Source: Ctena decussata
Taxonomy: Eukaryota > Mollusca > Bivalvia > Lucinida > Lucinidae
Direction: 5' to 3'
Assembly (NCBI GenBank): GCA_963989385.1
Contig: OZ022502.1
Location: 9,687,001 to 9,751,000, forward strand
Length of the DNA: 64,000 bases
Below, piece by piece: positions 1 through 11,878 of the stretch. Below the pieces are notes generated by a model. That model was not told the origin of the DNA and made no database searches. It saw only the letters and a program-made list of their open reading frames with translations. Both the position numbers and the translations under genes were made by a program. Position 1 is the first letter of the stretch. Each line of letters opens with the position of its first letter.

Positions 1-712
1 ATAATGAGATACAGCACTGTTTTATCTCCCCTAACTCATACATGAAAGGGAAACACAATGGGATGCAATTCCAGGAATTGAATCCTATTGCAAAATATTG
101 TTTTCCCTTACATGGTCTAGTTTCCTGTCTTTGCATTCATCCAATTTGCTCAAGGGAGACAATGAAACAGTGTGTCAAGCATAGGCTCATCTGAGCTTTT
201 CTGAGTATCAAACCCCTTTCACCTTATATAAAGCAATGATTATATATGGTGCAATTCTGTATGGATTATATTCAAGCCAAGCAAGGTAGCTTCTTCAGTT
301 GGAATGTTATACTGATCTTAAATTCTTTAAAGTGAAATTCCTGAATCTTCCTCCAAGACAGCAGCATCAGAGGTGTGCCAAAGGAACATTGTTGATTTCT
401 CTCTTTTTTTTTTACATTCCTTATAAATCTGTGTTGCAGATTTCAACTGAAGGTAGCCAGCCAAAGTCATGATCAGATGAAATCATAATGGTTAGTCAAA
501 CTCTACCACTTTGACAGACTTAGTACAGTTTAATAAATTTTAAATGAATTTCTATAAAATTTGTGGAGTATTGCTTTTAATCTGTAAACTTTTCTGACAA
601 AACAGCAACTCGCAGAGTTTGACTAAACATCAACTCCACTGTGAAATAAACTAAATATAAAAATGAAATGCTGAAAAGTGAAATAGAAATCAGCATGTGT
701 AGATTCATATAC
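1..712. other. Intron after the last visible Syt1 exon; no feature seen
   Basis: This is AT-rich sequence downstream of the exon 7 donor on the minus strand. No coding match to the end of C2B, no tRNA-like sequence and no clear inverted repeat was recognised. A run of T at 401-412 is the only low-complexity stretch. Confidence 0.6.
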
Positions 713-846
713 CTGTATTTGTTCAAAGGGAACTTCAAAAGTGAATGACTCATTGAAGTATGGATTCAATGTTCGTTTCTTAATGGTAGTTTTCTTTTTC
801 TTCAGACGTTTGTTTCCTTGATACAGTGCAATTTTCACATACGGAT
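713..846 (-). CDS. Syt1: Synaptotagmin-1 exon: central C2B with polybasic patch
   Basis: This 134-nt exon encodes the last two bases of Asp327 and residues 328-371. It reads [20 protein letters not shown], then [20 protein letters not shown], then EQIQ. The [12 protein letters not shown] string is the C2B polybasic patch that binds PIP2 and SNAREs. The acceptor is CCTTACCAG|ATCCG and the donor ATACAG|GTATAT, leaving in phase 0. The next exon should encode the loop-3 aspartates, the WHXL-type C-terminus and the 3' UTR. I searched 1-712 on the minus strand for it and saw nothing matching, so it lies outside the window. A foldback element starts 37 nt upstream of the acceptor, in the branch-point zone. 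Confidence 0.98.
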
Positions 847-883
847 CTGGTAAGGAAATAAGTTTCTTCAGTATTGTCATATT

Positions 884-1320
884 TAAGGAATGAATTTCAT
901 TTTTCTGAGGTTTATCGAAGTGTAAACTACATTGGGTCACGTGCAAAGTGAATGAACCCCGAAGGGGTTCATGTAAACTTTGCTAGTGACCCAATGTAGT
1001 TTACACTTCGATAAACATCAGAAAAATTAAGTTCATTGCTTATATTTACATTCGTTTCAATCAAATCTTTCATGAAAAATCTTCTATAAGCGCAAAAAAT
1101 GAAGCAGTAAAACATGTACACGCAGTTTTTTCTGCTAACAGCAGAACGGCAGGCATGACGTCATGATGTTGCTGAAGTCCAATCAGGTTGTAGACAGCCA
1201 TTGTTTATTTTGACGTCATTGACGTCGCGTGTCTCAATGTAATTATTGGAATGTAAACTACATTACGTTCCAATGGTTTACTATAGGGCTTTTCAGTAAA
1301 TACACCAAGAATGTAAATAT
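884..1320. mobile_element. Foldback element A, copy 1
   Basis: Two nested palindromes. The first pairs TTTATCGAAGTGTAAACTAC near 910 with its complement near 1000 around a GGGGTTCAT loop. The second pairs TATTTACATTC near 1045 with GAATGTAAATA near 1310. A second copy at 60536-60980 keeps the same bipartite layout and the intervening CAGCAGAA / TGACGTCA-containing DNA, so the two parts belong to one non-autonomous element of about 440 bp. It lies in Syt1 intron 6, 37 nt before the exon 7 acceptor. Confidence 0.75.
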
Positions 1321-1529
1321 TGGAAAACATTTCTAATTTCTACTTGGGTTACATACAAGAACAGACATTTGATAATCACAAATGACCGGACAATCTTAAC
1401 TCATCTGTACAAATAAAGACAAGAGATTAGTTAGCCAATGTATTCCAAGTGTGCAACATACAAAAAAAAAAGATCTTGACCAACTGGAAACATTTGCAAT
1501 TATGTGTATGCTATTAAGATGTAAACTAT

Positions 1530-1772
1530 ATATGAGCCGCGACACGAGAAAACCAACAAAGTGGTTGTGCGGACAGCGCAGACTCAGATCAGCCTGGGCA
1601 TCCGCCCAGTCTGATCAGAGTCTTCGCTGTCCGCATAAGGGTAGCTTAGACCCTTAGCTACACTTTGAGCACTTAACAAAGAGTCTGATAAAATTGCGCG
1701 GCTGCCCAGGCTGCTCTGAGTCTTCGCTGGGCGCACAACCACATTGTTGGTTTTCTCATGTCGCGGCTCATA
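1530..1772. mobile_element. 240-bp foldback element B, copy 1
   Basis: The ends are ATGAGCCGCGACACGAG and CTCATGTCGCGGCTCAT, inverted repeats that continue inward through AAAACCAACAA and GGTTGTGCG. The interior repeats CAGCCTGGGC / GCCCAGGCTG and TCTGATCAGAGTCTTCGCTG, so the whole unit folds into one long imperfect hairpin. This is the commonest family in the window, with about ten copies. It carries no reading frame. Confidence 0.85.
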
Positions 1773-2182
1773 TTAGACTGTAATTAATAAGTATCAGTAC
1801 TTTGGAGCTGCACTTACACTTAACCATTCACTTGCCCTTGAAAAAATCAGAAAGCTGTATTTGCAATGGACAATTCTTAAAAATCTTTACACTTAATTTA
1901 ATTATGTTATTGTTTTTATATTCGTGTTTTTTTTTTATTTTATTTTTTTAACCAGTTAACACCACATACTATATTTGTGTTCATGATTTTAGCCTTCAGC
2001 ACAAGTGTGGGAACATAAATATCAGTAAACATGATCAATAGTAAGATAATAAATCCATGAACTTCTATACTCCTGAAGATGTCAGAAATTGCAAAACCAT
2101 GAACTTAGATTCCACAGACATAAGAACAATACAGTAAGGCAAAACCCAATCTCCTATACAATTAAATGAAAAATAATATTGT
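1773..2182. other. Intronic AT-rich DNA, no feature seen
   Basis: Contains T-rich runs at 1928-1950 and otherwise unremarkable sequence. Confidence 0.5.
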
Positions 2183-2188
2183 ACATAG

Positions 2189-2391
2189 CAGAGCTCTAGA
2201 TAAGAGGGCGTATTTGGTGATAATTAGTGATAATTTTTGTTAATTCTGCATAAAAACATATGTTATGACCCCTCATCTGAACCGTCTCGACGAGACGGTT
2301 CAGATGAGGGGTCACAACATATGGTTTCGATGAGAAATAAGAAAAATTATCCTTAATTATCATCAAATACGCCCTCTTATCTAGAGCTCTG
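2189..2391. mobile_element. 203-bp palindromic MITE C with 6-bp target duplication
   Basis: Inverted ends CAGAGCTCTAGATAAGAGGG and its complement run on through GCGTATTTG and pair nearly end to end. The centre is GAACCGTCTCGACGAGACGGTTC. The direct repeat ACATAG lies immediately outside both ends (2183-2188 and 2392-2397), fixing the boundaries. No other copy was recognised in the window. Confidence 0.85.
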
Positions 2392-2472
2392 ACATAGTGT
2401 GTGGCAGTATAAAACACACTAATTGCTCATCTTAACAGTCATCAGGAGTGCATGAATTATTTTATTCATAGT

Positions 2473-2750
2473 CTGGGCCCAGATGTTCAAAACTAAAGAT
2501 ATTGTTAGTTAAAGAGACGTTAAATATTCGTATGTAGTATCTGCAAAAACACTGCCACCTTTTGCCATAAAAATGTGAAAAGCTTTTATAGTGCAAAAGC
2601 TCCTCTTACTTTTTCAGCATAAAACAGAAAAAAAAACAAGAAAAAAAAACAAGCACACTGGATTTTATGTGTACATGTTGTAGGAGACTTATCAAATCCC
2701 GGACTAATGACCTTGTTAAGCTAGCCATGCTTTGAACAACCGGGCCCAGA
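2473..2750. mobile_element. Foldback element O, copy 1
   Basis: Ends CTGGGCCCAGATGTTCAAA and TTTGAACAACCGGGCCCAG are inverted repeats. The interior contains GTTAGTTAAAGAGACGTTAA and an AAGCTTTTATAGTGCAAAAGC hairpin. A related copy at 45880-46142 has the same order of motifs. Confidence 0.7.
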
Positions 2751-3170
2751 CTTTCAAAGGACAGAGGATGAAAATACATTAGAATGCAAGTACTTTGTTC
2801 ACTTATAGAATTATACAAAATTGTTAATGTTTATTTGACAAAGTGGGGAAAAAATATGTTTTAGAAGCTTAACAGTATTGTTTTTTATTTCTTCTGACTT
2901 TTTTTTCTGGAACAAAGGCACATAAAAGATTTCATCAACATGTATGTGAAACATCCACTCTGAAACAAAAATGTCAACATCTTATTATCATGTGTGTAAA
3001 ACTAGTAAAATATTAGTTTATTGTATGAACAAGGGCTACAAACACTGTTAAAATGTAATATGTTTTCATAATTTCTGTTAAAAGATTCAGCCAAATTTAA
3101 TACTTAAACTGAACAGATTCACCTTCAGCTGCAGAATTTTCATGCATTTTTTCAAAACAGAAAACAACTT

Positions 3171-3519
3171 TTATCATATGATGTCGCATCTGAAAGGGTT
3201 ATTAAAACATGCATTTAAAACGATAATCAACTAGTGGAATATATAAGCAAATTACGTCATAACATTATGTTTTGACGTCCATAAAAACCTTGAGTTTTCT
3301 AATGGCGAAATTGTGAAGTTTTAGTGTAACATTTGCTAATAAAATGTGATTTTAGTATCATATGATAAATAGAATCTTGCATTCGTGCTCCTGTATCACT
3401 GAATTTATCAAGCTTGTTGGGGAAAAGCGATAAGATGCTCAGCATATCCTTGCATCATTTCTTTTTCCCTAACTTGTTTAATGGATTCAATAATACACAA
3501 GCACTCAAGTAAGATTCTC
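3171..3519. mobile_element. Element E, copy 1
   Basis: Begins TTATCATATGATGTCGCAT, repeats ATCATATGATAA near 3358, then forms a foldback of TGAATTTATCAAGCTTGTTG with AACTTGTTTAATGGATTCA. It matches 7300-7632 along its length, and more distantly 41493-41791 and, reversed, 61725-61932. Confidence 0.7.
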
Positions 3520-3546
3520 TAAGTCTTTTGTGATAGCTCATATACC

Positions 3547-3750
3547 TATTTATTCAGTTACAATATGGGGAAGAGGATTCTCCTTCCAAAATTACTCCCA
3601 ATATGTAAATCAGTCTTGTGTAATTCTGCTGTAAAATGTAATTTTCCCTTCCAGAACAACCCCAATATTAAGAGCCATCTAACATGAGGGATCTAGAAGT
3701 CTGGGTTGTTCTGAAAGGTGGAAAACTTGAATATCATAACTGAATAAATA
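3547..3750. mobile_element. MITE G, copy 1
   Basis: Inverted ends TATTTATTCAGTTACAATAT and ATATCATAACTGAATAAATA enclose a diverged palindrome of CCTTCCAAAATTACTCC / GGGTTGTTCTGAAAGG type. A related core is at 10599-10755. Confidence 0.6.
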
Positions 3751-3803
3751 CTGTTAGTTAAAAGGAAAGAAGAGCCCTGTGAACTGATACATCCCCTGAT
3801 TAT

Positions 3804-3955
3804 CTGGCCCAGCAGTTATAAAAATTGAGTACATTCTCAAACTCAAAATAAAGCACACTGATTGGCTGCTTCCGAGAACATGCTCGGAAGCAGCCAATCA
3901 GTGTGCTTTATTTTGAGTTTGAGAATGTACTCAAGTTTTATAACCTCGGGGCCAG
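3804..3955. mobile_element. Near-perfect hairpin MITE D, copy 1
   Basis: Arms of about 50 nt, from GAGTACATTCTCAAACTC through GATTGGCTGCTTCCGAG, pair without a visible mismatch around a loop of about 5 nt. Outer ends are CTGGCCC and GGGGCCAG. Each arm holds an ATTGG/CCAAT box. A rearranged copy is at 49549-49778. Confidence 0.8.
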
Positions 3956-3985
3956 ATTTCATGTTAGATTTCTTTGTAGTAAACT

Positions 3986-5339
<1,354 letters not shown>

Positions 5340-5375
5340 TTAGGTCAAACCTTTTTTATTTAAATTTCCAATTAA

Positions 5376-5537
5376 ACAAGACCTGTCCCCGTACAGGATA
5401 GCTCGCCTGCAGTGCCTTTCCCATCACATAAATAAAATTTTAATGTAAAACTTTAAAGTATGACGCCCATGCCCACGCCAACGCGGATGCCCTCAAGTGA
5501 CAACAACAGCTCTCTGTACTTTCATACAGGCAAGCTA
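5376..5537. mobile_element. Element H, copy 2, lacking the tandem array
   Basis: Has the same left end (ACAAGACCTGTC, ATAGCTCGCCTG), the GACGCCCATGCCCACGCC tract and the right end (CAGGCAAGCTAAAAA) as copy 1, but no 178-bp units between them. This confirms both termini of the family. Confidence 0.75.
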
Positions 5538-6319
5538 AAAACTTTTAATGACAATACATGTCTTATTTCTGATGAAAGCTGTCTTATGGCATATGCGAGT
5601 ATGCCACCCTACAAGTCTGACACGTCAAAAGCAGATGCATACAATTTTGCAAAAATATATTTCATCGAAGCAGCTATTTACTCAACATTACATTTCAATG
5701 ATACAACACTTGGTCAATGTCATGTTGAATTTAGTTTCGTTGCAATTTGTAGCAAGGCATTTTCACAGAAAAACTTAACTTATATTTACTCAATGTATAA
5801 GTACTGTTTTTGCAACTGATGGTGACATTGTGTTGTGACCGGAACATTTCTAGTTTAGTGATCATGTCCACTGTTCCTCGAAGTGTAATTTTTCACAATT
5901 TAGCTTTGCAAATATAAATATGAAGTGGATGTCGCCTCCATTTTCAACAAAATTTGACTAAACGTTGATGAAGTGTTGCATTTGGCAAAAAGTTATATTA
6001 GACTGAATGTCTTTTCAACAAACTATTATATTCAACAAATTGTCATCTCAACAAAATAGTTTTCAACAAAACAAAATGTCATGGAAATATCAAACCCAAA
6101 GCATGGTTTGTCATGACATGGCTAATACTGACACAGGTAAAATGCTGCATTAAGTCCTTATAATTCATGCACAAAAAGTGATTATCATAGAAGAAATCTG
6201 TATCAATATGTAATAGCAGTGATTTATTAATCACCTTTCTGCTTTCAAGTTATAACATGATGTAGTTATCGAATGTTTGTTAATCAGATTTGAACTAGTA
6301 CAGCAAACACAATCCCTAC
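5538..6319. other. Syt1 intron 5 remainder
   Basis: Mostly unrecognised DNA. At 5940-6075 there is a degenerate run of short motifs of the TTCAACAAA and AATGTC kind, like a longer run at 24110-24300. A 119-codon open frame over 5460-5819 starts inside repeat H and has no family features; I do not call it a gene. Confidence 0.5.
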
Positions 6320-6493
6320 CTTTTCAGCATCATTCTCTGGGCTCGCCAAGTCCCGCCATTCCTCAATTGTCTGACCTAAATCCACAGAGTTCAATGCCAG
6401 CTGAACCTGTCCAATTTGGTCATGTTTTGAAAACCGGTCAAAATCATACACTGCGAATACTAAAGTCTTTGATGCAACTTCTGCGTAGGGCAC
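6320..6493 (-). CDS. Syt1: Synaptotagmin-1 exon: C2A second calcium loop and C2A-C2B linker
   Basis: This 174-nt exon encodes residues 230-287 in whole codons. It reads [20 protein letters not shown], then [20 protein letters not shown], then [18 protein letters not shown]. The string [10 protein letters not shown] contains all loop-3 calcium ligands of C2A: Asp246, Asp248, Ser251 and Asp254, equivalent to D230, D232, S235 and D238 of mammals. C2A therefore looks fully competent to bind calcium. The acceptor is TTCATTAG|GTGCCC and the donor GAAAAG|GTAGGG. The short linker ENDAEKENK to C2B is formed across the next junction. Identification is certain. Confidence 0.98.
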
Positions 6494-6758
6494 CTAATGA
6501 ACAGGAAAACAGAGACAAAAACAATACATTAGTTTATTGATAATACATTTCTCAAAACAATGTGTTACTATTAGAGACGTAAATCAGGCACAAATTAATT
6601 AAATACGCTACATCATGCAAAAGAAGTTGCATAATGCAACTGGAAACAGCAAAAATGCTGTTCATTTGTATAGACCTAAAGAATCTATAAGCACAAAATG
6701 AAGGCTTTGGAAAGACTGCATGAATTCACAGACTGGTTTCAGTTTTTGCTGCCTGAAA

Positions 6759-6863
6759 CCCAGCGAGCACGACGTCGGAATGATGCTGCACTGATGTTGA
6801 TGCGACATCATTATGTCGCATCGACGTCAGTACAGCATCATTATGATGTCTTGTGCCTGCTGG
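6759..6863. mobile_element. Palindromic MITE AD, copy 1
   Basis: Ends CCAGCGAGCAC and GTGCCTGCTGG. The interior is an imperfect palindrome of GATGTTGATGCGACATCATT and its complement. A second copy is at 38918-39023. Confidence 0.75.
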
Positions 6864-7299
6864 GAATGTAAGGCAACCTTTTTGAAAGGGGCAGCTCTTG
6901 GGAAAAGATTTTGATAAGACAATAAGCATATAAGATTACTGACAGAACAAGAGGAAATATTTCAATTTGCTGTTTCTGTCAGAGCCTATAAGCTCTTAGT
7001 CATGTAAGTTTGGTTACTGATGTATTAAGAAATTCTATCAGTGAAAATCAGTTGATGATAACATGAAAATTCATTGACCTGACCTTTGAAAGAGTCACAA
7101 AGTTTAAAATATCAAATTTTGATCAGAAGAAAATAATTGTGAGCATCACAAATTCTAAGTTCAATCAATTCATAAAATAATTTGCATGAACTTCTTGTGC
7201 TGAGACAATGACAATTTGAATTTGATTGCAAACTGTCTCTCAAATTAACCAGTTTCTTTTTCTTTTTAAAAAAAAGGCACCACTGGATATACAGATTTT
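6864..7299. other. Intronic DNA, no feature seen
   Basis: AT-rich, with an A-rich/T-rich patch at 7253-7276. Nothing else recognised. Confidence 0.5.
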
Positions 7300-7632
7300 T
7301 TATCATATGAAGTCGCATTTGAGAGTGTAATAAAGCCATGCATTAAAAACGATAATCAACCAGTTGATAAATATGCAAATTACGTCGTAACGTTATACTT
7401 TGAAGTCCACAAAAACGTCGCGTTTTCTAATGGCGAAGTCGTGACATTTTAGTGCAAAATTTGCTAATAAAATGCAATTTTAGTATCATATGATAAACAG
7501 AATCTTGCATTCTTGTTCCTGTATTACTGAATTTATTAAACTCGTTGGGGAAACCGATAAGATGCTCGGCATAGCCTCGCATCTTTTCTTTTTCCCCAAC
7601 TTGTTTAATAAATTCAACTAGAAACATGTTAA
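7300..7632. mobile_element. Element E, copy 2
   Basis: Colinear with 3171-3519: TTATCATATGAAGTCGCAT, then a TTTTCTAATGGCGAAGTCGTG block, ATCATATGATAA, and a terminal foldback of TGAATTTATTAAACTCGTTG with AACTTGTTTAATAAATTCA. Confidence 0.7.
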
Positions 7633-7773
7633 CTAATAGGGCCCCGCCTTTATATGGGACTATTGATGGCATTTAAGTCATATGTCACTAACTGGAAATA
7701 ACAATAAAACCTTTCAGTTTTAAACTTGTAGGCTGGCTACAGTTTCTATACTAAAAATTACTTAAGAAATAGA

Positions 7774-7930
7774 TCAGCTCTAGCAGTGAATTGTTGAGTA
7801 ATAATTCACTGTTTGGAGGTCAGTTGTAAAGTAGATCATATCACGAGCGCGGAGCGCGAGTGATATATCTACTTTCAACTGACCAACGAACAGTGAATTA
7901 TTACTCAACAATTCAATACTAGAGCTGAAT
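7774..7930. mobile_element. Foldback element F
   Basis: TCAGCTCTAG and GTGAATTGTTGAGTAATAAT at the left pair with the complement at the right. The centre is the GC-rich palindrome CACGAGCGCGGAGCGCGAGTG. Single copy in the window. Confidence 0.75.
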
Positions 7931-8563
7931 TATTTCGATTCTAACACTCAAAAATGCTGAAACAGTATTCTTTTCGTTCAAACTCTCCCAACCTTCCTGC
8001 CAGCGCGTTCATGCTCCCGCCAATATTCTTAACTGTATCTAAGGCAAATGTACGTTTTTATGGCGATTTTAGAAAGAAAAAGAAACGTTACACCGTCTAA
8101 CGTCTCAAAACGTCACAAAATTACGTCAGTAATGCAAGTGACGTCAGCAATTAGACTCACACGCTCCTAGACAGTGAATTGTTGCAGAATAAAACACAGA
8201 AACTTTCCATTGCTTCTATAGGTGCACTGTGTTAGAATAGGTGGCATAATTTTGTAAAAATGTAGATGGGAGTTACAATTTTTATACCCTGCAGATTGTC
8301 TGATATGCTTTATATTTGTAACAACTTCTGTGAAAGTATCTTTTGCCATTTTAAAGCTACAGAGTAGACACAATTTCCATACACAAAATTACAAAGGGGC
8401 AAATTCTGTAAAAAATATAGGCTGAGTTACGGTTCCTGTTCTCTGCATATTGTCTGATGATGTATCAAGTTTTGTGAAAGTATCTTCAACAGTTTTAGGG
8501 TTATGGAGCGGACATGATTTCTATATGGCAAATTACAAAGGGGCATAACTCTGTAAATAAAAG

Positions 8564-9478
8564 CATCGTAAACGACTGTGTAATACCCCACCACTGCAAA
8601 CCAATAGCCTTTCTTTTATCTTTTATACATATTTATTATCATGACATGAAACTCATATTACCTTGATAATGTGTTGTAACAGAAAGCTTATGTTATTTCA
8701 ATCATTTCTATGAAATTTCATCAAGATATACTGAAAATCTGATTTTATATAGATTTTTTCATGATTTCATTTATGTATACAGCTTGTGTCAGGGGCAGAA
8801 AACCACTGGGGGACAAAATTTTGATCCTGACAAAGAGCAAGCTTATGTTATTGCAATCATTTCTATGAAATTTCATCAAGATATACTGAAAATCTGATTT
8901 TATATAGATTTTTTCATGATTTCATATTATGTATACAGCTTGTTCAGGGGCAGATAACCACTGGGGGACAAAATTTTGATCATGACAAAGAGCTTATTTT
9001 AATATGATAATTTGAAACAAGTTTCAGAGAAATCCCTTTCGACTCTGATTTTATACACTATTTTTTCATTATTTAATACATGTATATAGCCCATGGGCAG
9101 GGGCAGATAACCCAGGTGGACAAAATTCTGCTTGTAACAGAGAGCTTATGTTACTTTGATCATTTCTGTGAAATTTCATCAAGATATTTCATACTGTAAA
9201 GGAACTACAGACCGAAAATTATTTTTAAGACCATGCCAAGGGCAATAACTCCATCAGAAGATATCGAACTTTGCCCACCAACAATCCCAACCGAGATCTT
9301 CCCAAGACCAATGCATATGACAAGTTTGAAGAAAATCGGTTAAAAATACTCAAGTTATCGAACGGAAACGAAGTGCTCACGGACGGACGGAGGGACAGAC
9401 GGACGACGGACAGACGGACACGCGGACAGCCAGCGGGAAAACATAATACCCCGCCACTAACGTGTGGCCGGGTATAAA
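8564..9478. mobile_element. Tandem-repeat element R, inserted in Q
   Basis: Interrupts a Q unit: CTGTAAATAAA on the left and ATGTAGATGGAG on the right are halves of one unit. The left motif is TAATACCCCACCACT. Four diverged units of about 150-160 bp follow, marked by GAGCTTATGTTATTTCAATC. Then a GGACGGACGGAGGGACAGAC tract (9378-9433) and the hairpin ATACCCCGCCAC / GTGGCCGGGTAT followed by AAAAA. Confidence 0.75.
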
Positions 9479-10598
9479 AATGTAGATGGAGTTATGATTC
9501 TTATTCTCTGCACATCATCTGATGATGCTTTATATTTGTACAAAGAATTCATGTAAATATCTTTGAGGGTTTTAAAGTTATAGAACAGACACGATTTCCA
9601 TACTAAAAAGCTCAGGGCATAATTCCATAAAAAATGCAGGTGGAGTTACGGTTCTTGTTCTCTGCACATCATCTGATGATGCTTTATACTTGTACAAAGT
9701 TTCCTGAAAAGATCTTAAATGGTGTCAGAGTTATAGAGCGGACATGATTTCCAAACTTAAAATTACAAAAAAGCATAATTCCATAATAAATGTAGATGGA
9801 GTTATGGTTCTTGTTCTCTGCACATCGTCTGATAATGCTTTATATTTGTACCAAGTTTCAAGAAAATATCTCAAACAGTTTCAGAGTTTTTGACCGGACA
9901 CAATTTCCATACTTGAAATTACAAAGAGGCATAATTCTATCAAAAATGTAGGTGGAGTTACAGTTCTTGTTCTCTGCTTATCGTCTGATGATGCTTTATA
10001 TCTGTACCAAGTTTAATGAAACGGTTCTTGTTCTCTGCACATCATCTGATGATGCTTTATACTTGTATAAAGTTTCCTGAAAAGATCTTAAATGGTGTCA
10101 GAGATATAGCGCGGACATGATTTCCAAACTTAAAGTTACAAAGAGGCATAATTCCATAATAAATGTAAATGGACTTATGGTTCTTGTTCTCTGCATATTG
10201 TCTGATGATGCTTTATATTTGTACCAAGTTTCAAGAAAATATCTCAAACGGTTTCAGAGTTATGGACCGAACACAATTTCCATACTTGAAATTACAAAGG
10301 GGAGTAATTTCATAAAAAAATGTAGATGCAGATAAGGTTCTTGTTCTCTGCACATTGTCTGATGACGCTTTATATTTGTACAAAGGTTTGAGAAAATATC
10401 TCAGAAGGTTTCAGAGTTATGGCCCGGACAGAAAAAGCTGATGGATGGACAGACGGACGGATGGACAGACAGACGGACAAGGTGATTACTAAAGGGCCTC
10501 TGCAGACTTCGTCTGGCGGGGCCCCATATAATACATGAGAACTCATGTAAGGTGCTCTATATGTACCATATTGCTTTGGTTAAAAGAGATAGGTTTTT

Positions 10599-10676
10599 CT
10601 CTTCCAAAACAATCCCAAAAATCTAGATCCATCTTATAAGATGGATCTAGATTTTCAGGATTGTTTTAGAAAGGAA
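10599..10676. mobile_element. MITE G-like hairpin, copy 2
   Basis: AAATCTAGATCCATCTTATA pairs with TATAAGATGGATCTAGATTT, flanked by CCAAAACAATCC / GGATTGTTTTAG. Related diverged sequence continues to about 10755. Confidence 0.65.
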
Positions 10677-10774
10677 AAAAATCATCTTATAGCAGAATTT
10701 CATATGTCTGATTTAGATATTTGGAATCATTCTAGACAAGGGAAAACCCTGTTTTATACATGAATGTATAAAGT

Positions 10775-11020
10775 ACATGAGCCGTGACACGAGAAAACCA
10801 ACAATGTGGTCGTGCGTCCAGCGCAGAATCAGATCAGCCTGGGCATCTGCCCAGTCTGATCAGAGTCTTCGCTGTTCGCATGAAGGTAGCTTAGTCCCTT
10901 GGCTACCCTTTAAGTGCTTAGCAAAGAGTCTGATCAGACTGGGCAAGTGCCCAGGCTGATCTGAGTCTGCGCTGGGCGCATGACCACATTGTTGGTTTTG
11001 TCACGTCGCGGCTCACATGT
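10775..11020. mobile_element. 240-bp foldback element B, copy 2
   Basis: Ends ACATGAGCCGTGACACGAG and TCACGTCGCGGCTCACATGT. The interior matches copy 1 throughout. Its right edge is 22 nt from the Syt1 exon 4 donor. Confidence 0.85.
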
Positions 11021-11042
11021 TCAGATATACTCAAATCTATAC

Positions 11043-11210
11043 CTTAAATATAAATGTTTCATTGAAGACCGGGTTGAGAGTTTTTCTGTGAACTTTGGTC
11101 TCGTATTTCTTCTTTTTATCAGGTAAGAGGTAGACTTTCACATAGGGGTCCGACGTCCCGGACATGTCCATACCCGGGAGATCTGCTGCTTGTATCACAC
11201 CAACTGACAA
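11043..11210 (-). CDS. Syt1: Synaptotagmin-1 exon: C2A first calcium loop and polybasic strand
   Basis: This 168-nt exon encodes residues 174-229 in whole codons. It reads [20 protein letters not shown], then [20 protein letters not shown], then [16 protein letters not shown]. Asp188 and Asp194 correspond to the two loop-1 calcium ligands of C2A (D172 and D178 of mammalian Syt1). The [16 protein letters not shown] strand is the canonical polybasic segment. The acceptor is TATTTCAG|TTGTC and the donor TTTAAG|GTATAG. Exon identity is certain. The exon is tightly bracketed by repeats: a 240-bp foldback ends 22 nt past the donor side and another element starts 26 nt before the acceptor. Confidence 0.98.
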
Positions 11211-11236
11211 CTGAAATAAAGATACAGCCATAAACA

Positions 11237-11878
11237 TACCATATTAATCCTATTAAATGCCTCACGGCATTACATTTTACAATAGAGGGGCTTTTTTTAG
11301 AGCCTATATTGTAGGAACTCAGCTACTGCCAAAATAACTGTAATAAACAGTATTAAAGGTGCCTGGAGAAAATTCCTTCCATAAAGAGTAGACCCCATTT
11401 CAAACAGCTTCCTATCCAGAGAAGCAAACAGGAATTCATGCAAGTGTATATGGAATCACTTGCCAAAAGAACCTCTGACATATATATTTCAAAGGTGGCT
11501 TATTATAATATGTACCGTGGTATTACATTTCTCACTGCTATTATTGTTTGGATATTTCTGTCTTTGTACACATCTCATCTTATTCTCTTTTCTCCCGTTA
11601 CCTTCGTCTTTAGGTGCACCTCTCCCATAAGTACAATTCTAATCATAGCATACGCTTTATTGTAACTATAGGTATTATACTTTTCCATATTGTTGTATAT
11701 GCTTGTTATGCTTGCTATCCTGTATGTTAACTAAATGAGATATGTATGTACATGTATATATGCTCATGGGCCATATGGCTTATTGCATTAATAAAGTATT
11801 TGTATATAACATTATTTTCGGAAAAGAAGCAGGGGGTATTTATTAGAGCAGGGGGTGTTTATAAGGATTAATATGGTA
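11237..11878. mobile_element. MITE P, copy 1, with an internal insertion
   Basis: Inverted ends TACCATATTAATCCTATTAA and AGGATTAATATGGTA. Compared with copies at 13323 and 35366, the stretch from about 11441 to 11802 is extra. It ends ATTAATAAAGTATTTGTA, like the 3' end of a non-LTR retrotransposon or a 3' UTR, without a poly-A tail. The 75-codon frame in it is not a gene. The element starts 26 nt before the exon 4 acceptor. Confidence 0.75.

Larger units (their letters stand above)
7637..10525. mobile_element. Tandem-repeat element Q, hosting two insertions
   Basis: The left motif is AGGGCCCCGCC at 7639. The right end is the hairpin GGGCCTCTGCAGAC / GTCTGGCGGGGCCC at 10493-10525, preceded by a GATGGACAGACGGACGG tract (10440-10483). 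Between lie tandem units of 155-165 bp marked by TTCTTGTTCTCTGCACATC and GATGATGCTTTATA, from about 8160 to 8562 and 9480 to 10430. Foldback F (7774-7930) and element R (8564-9478) sit within it. The left boundary is less certain than the right. Confidence 0.6.

Noticed and set aside
623..712. Coding continuation after EQIQ
   Set aside because: The frame continues only to a stop, with residues unlike C2B. A GT donor sits exactly at the expected place.
11438..11665. Small hydrophobic protein in element P
   Set aside because: It falls in an inserted 3'-end-like segment and has no start context or homologue I recognise.
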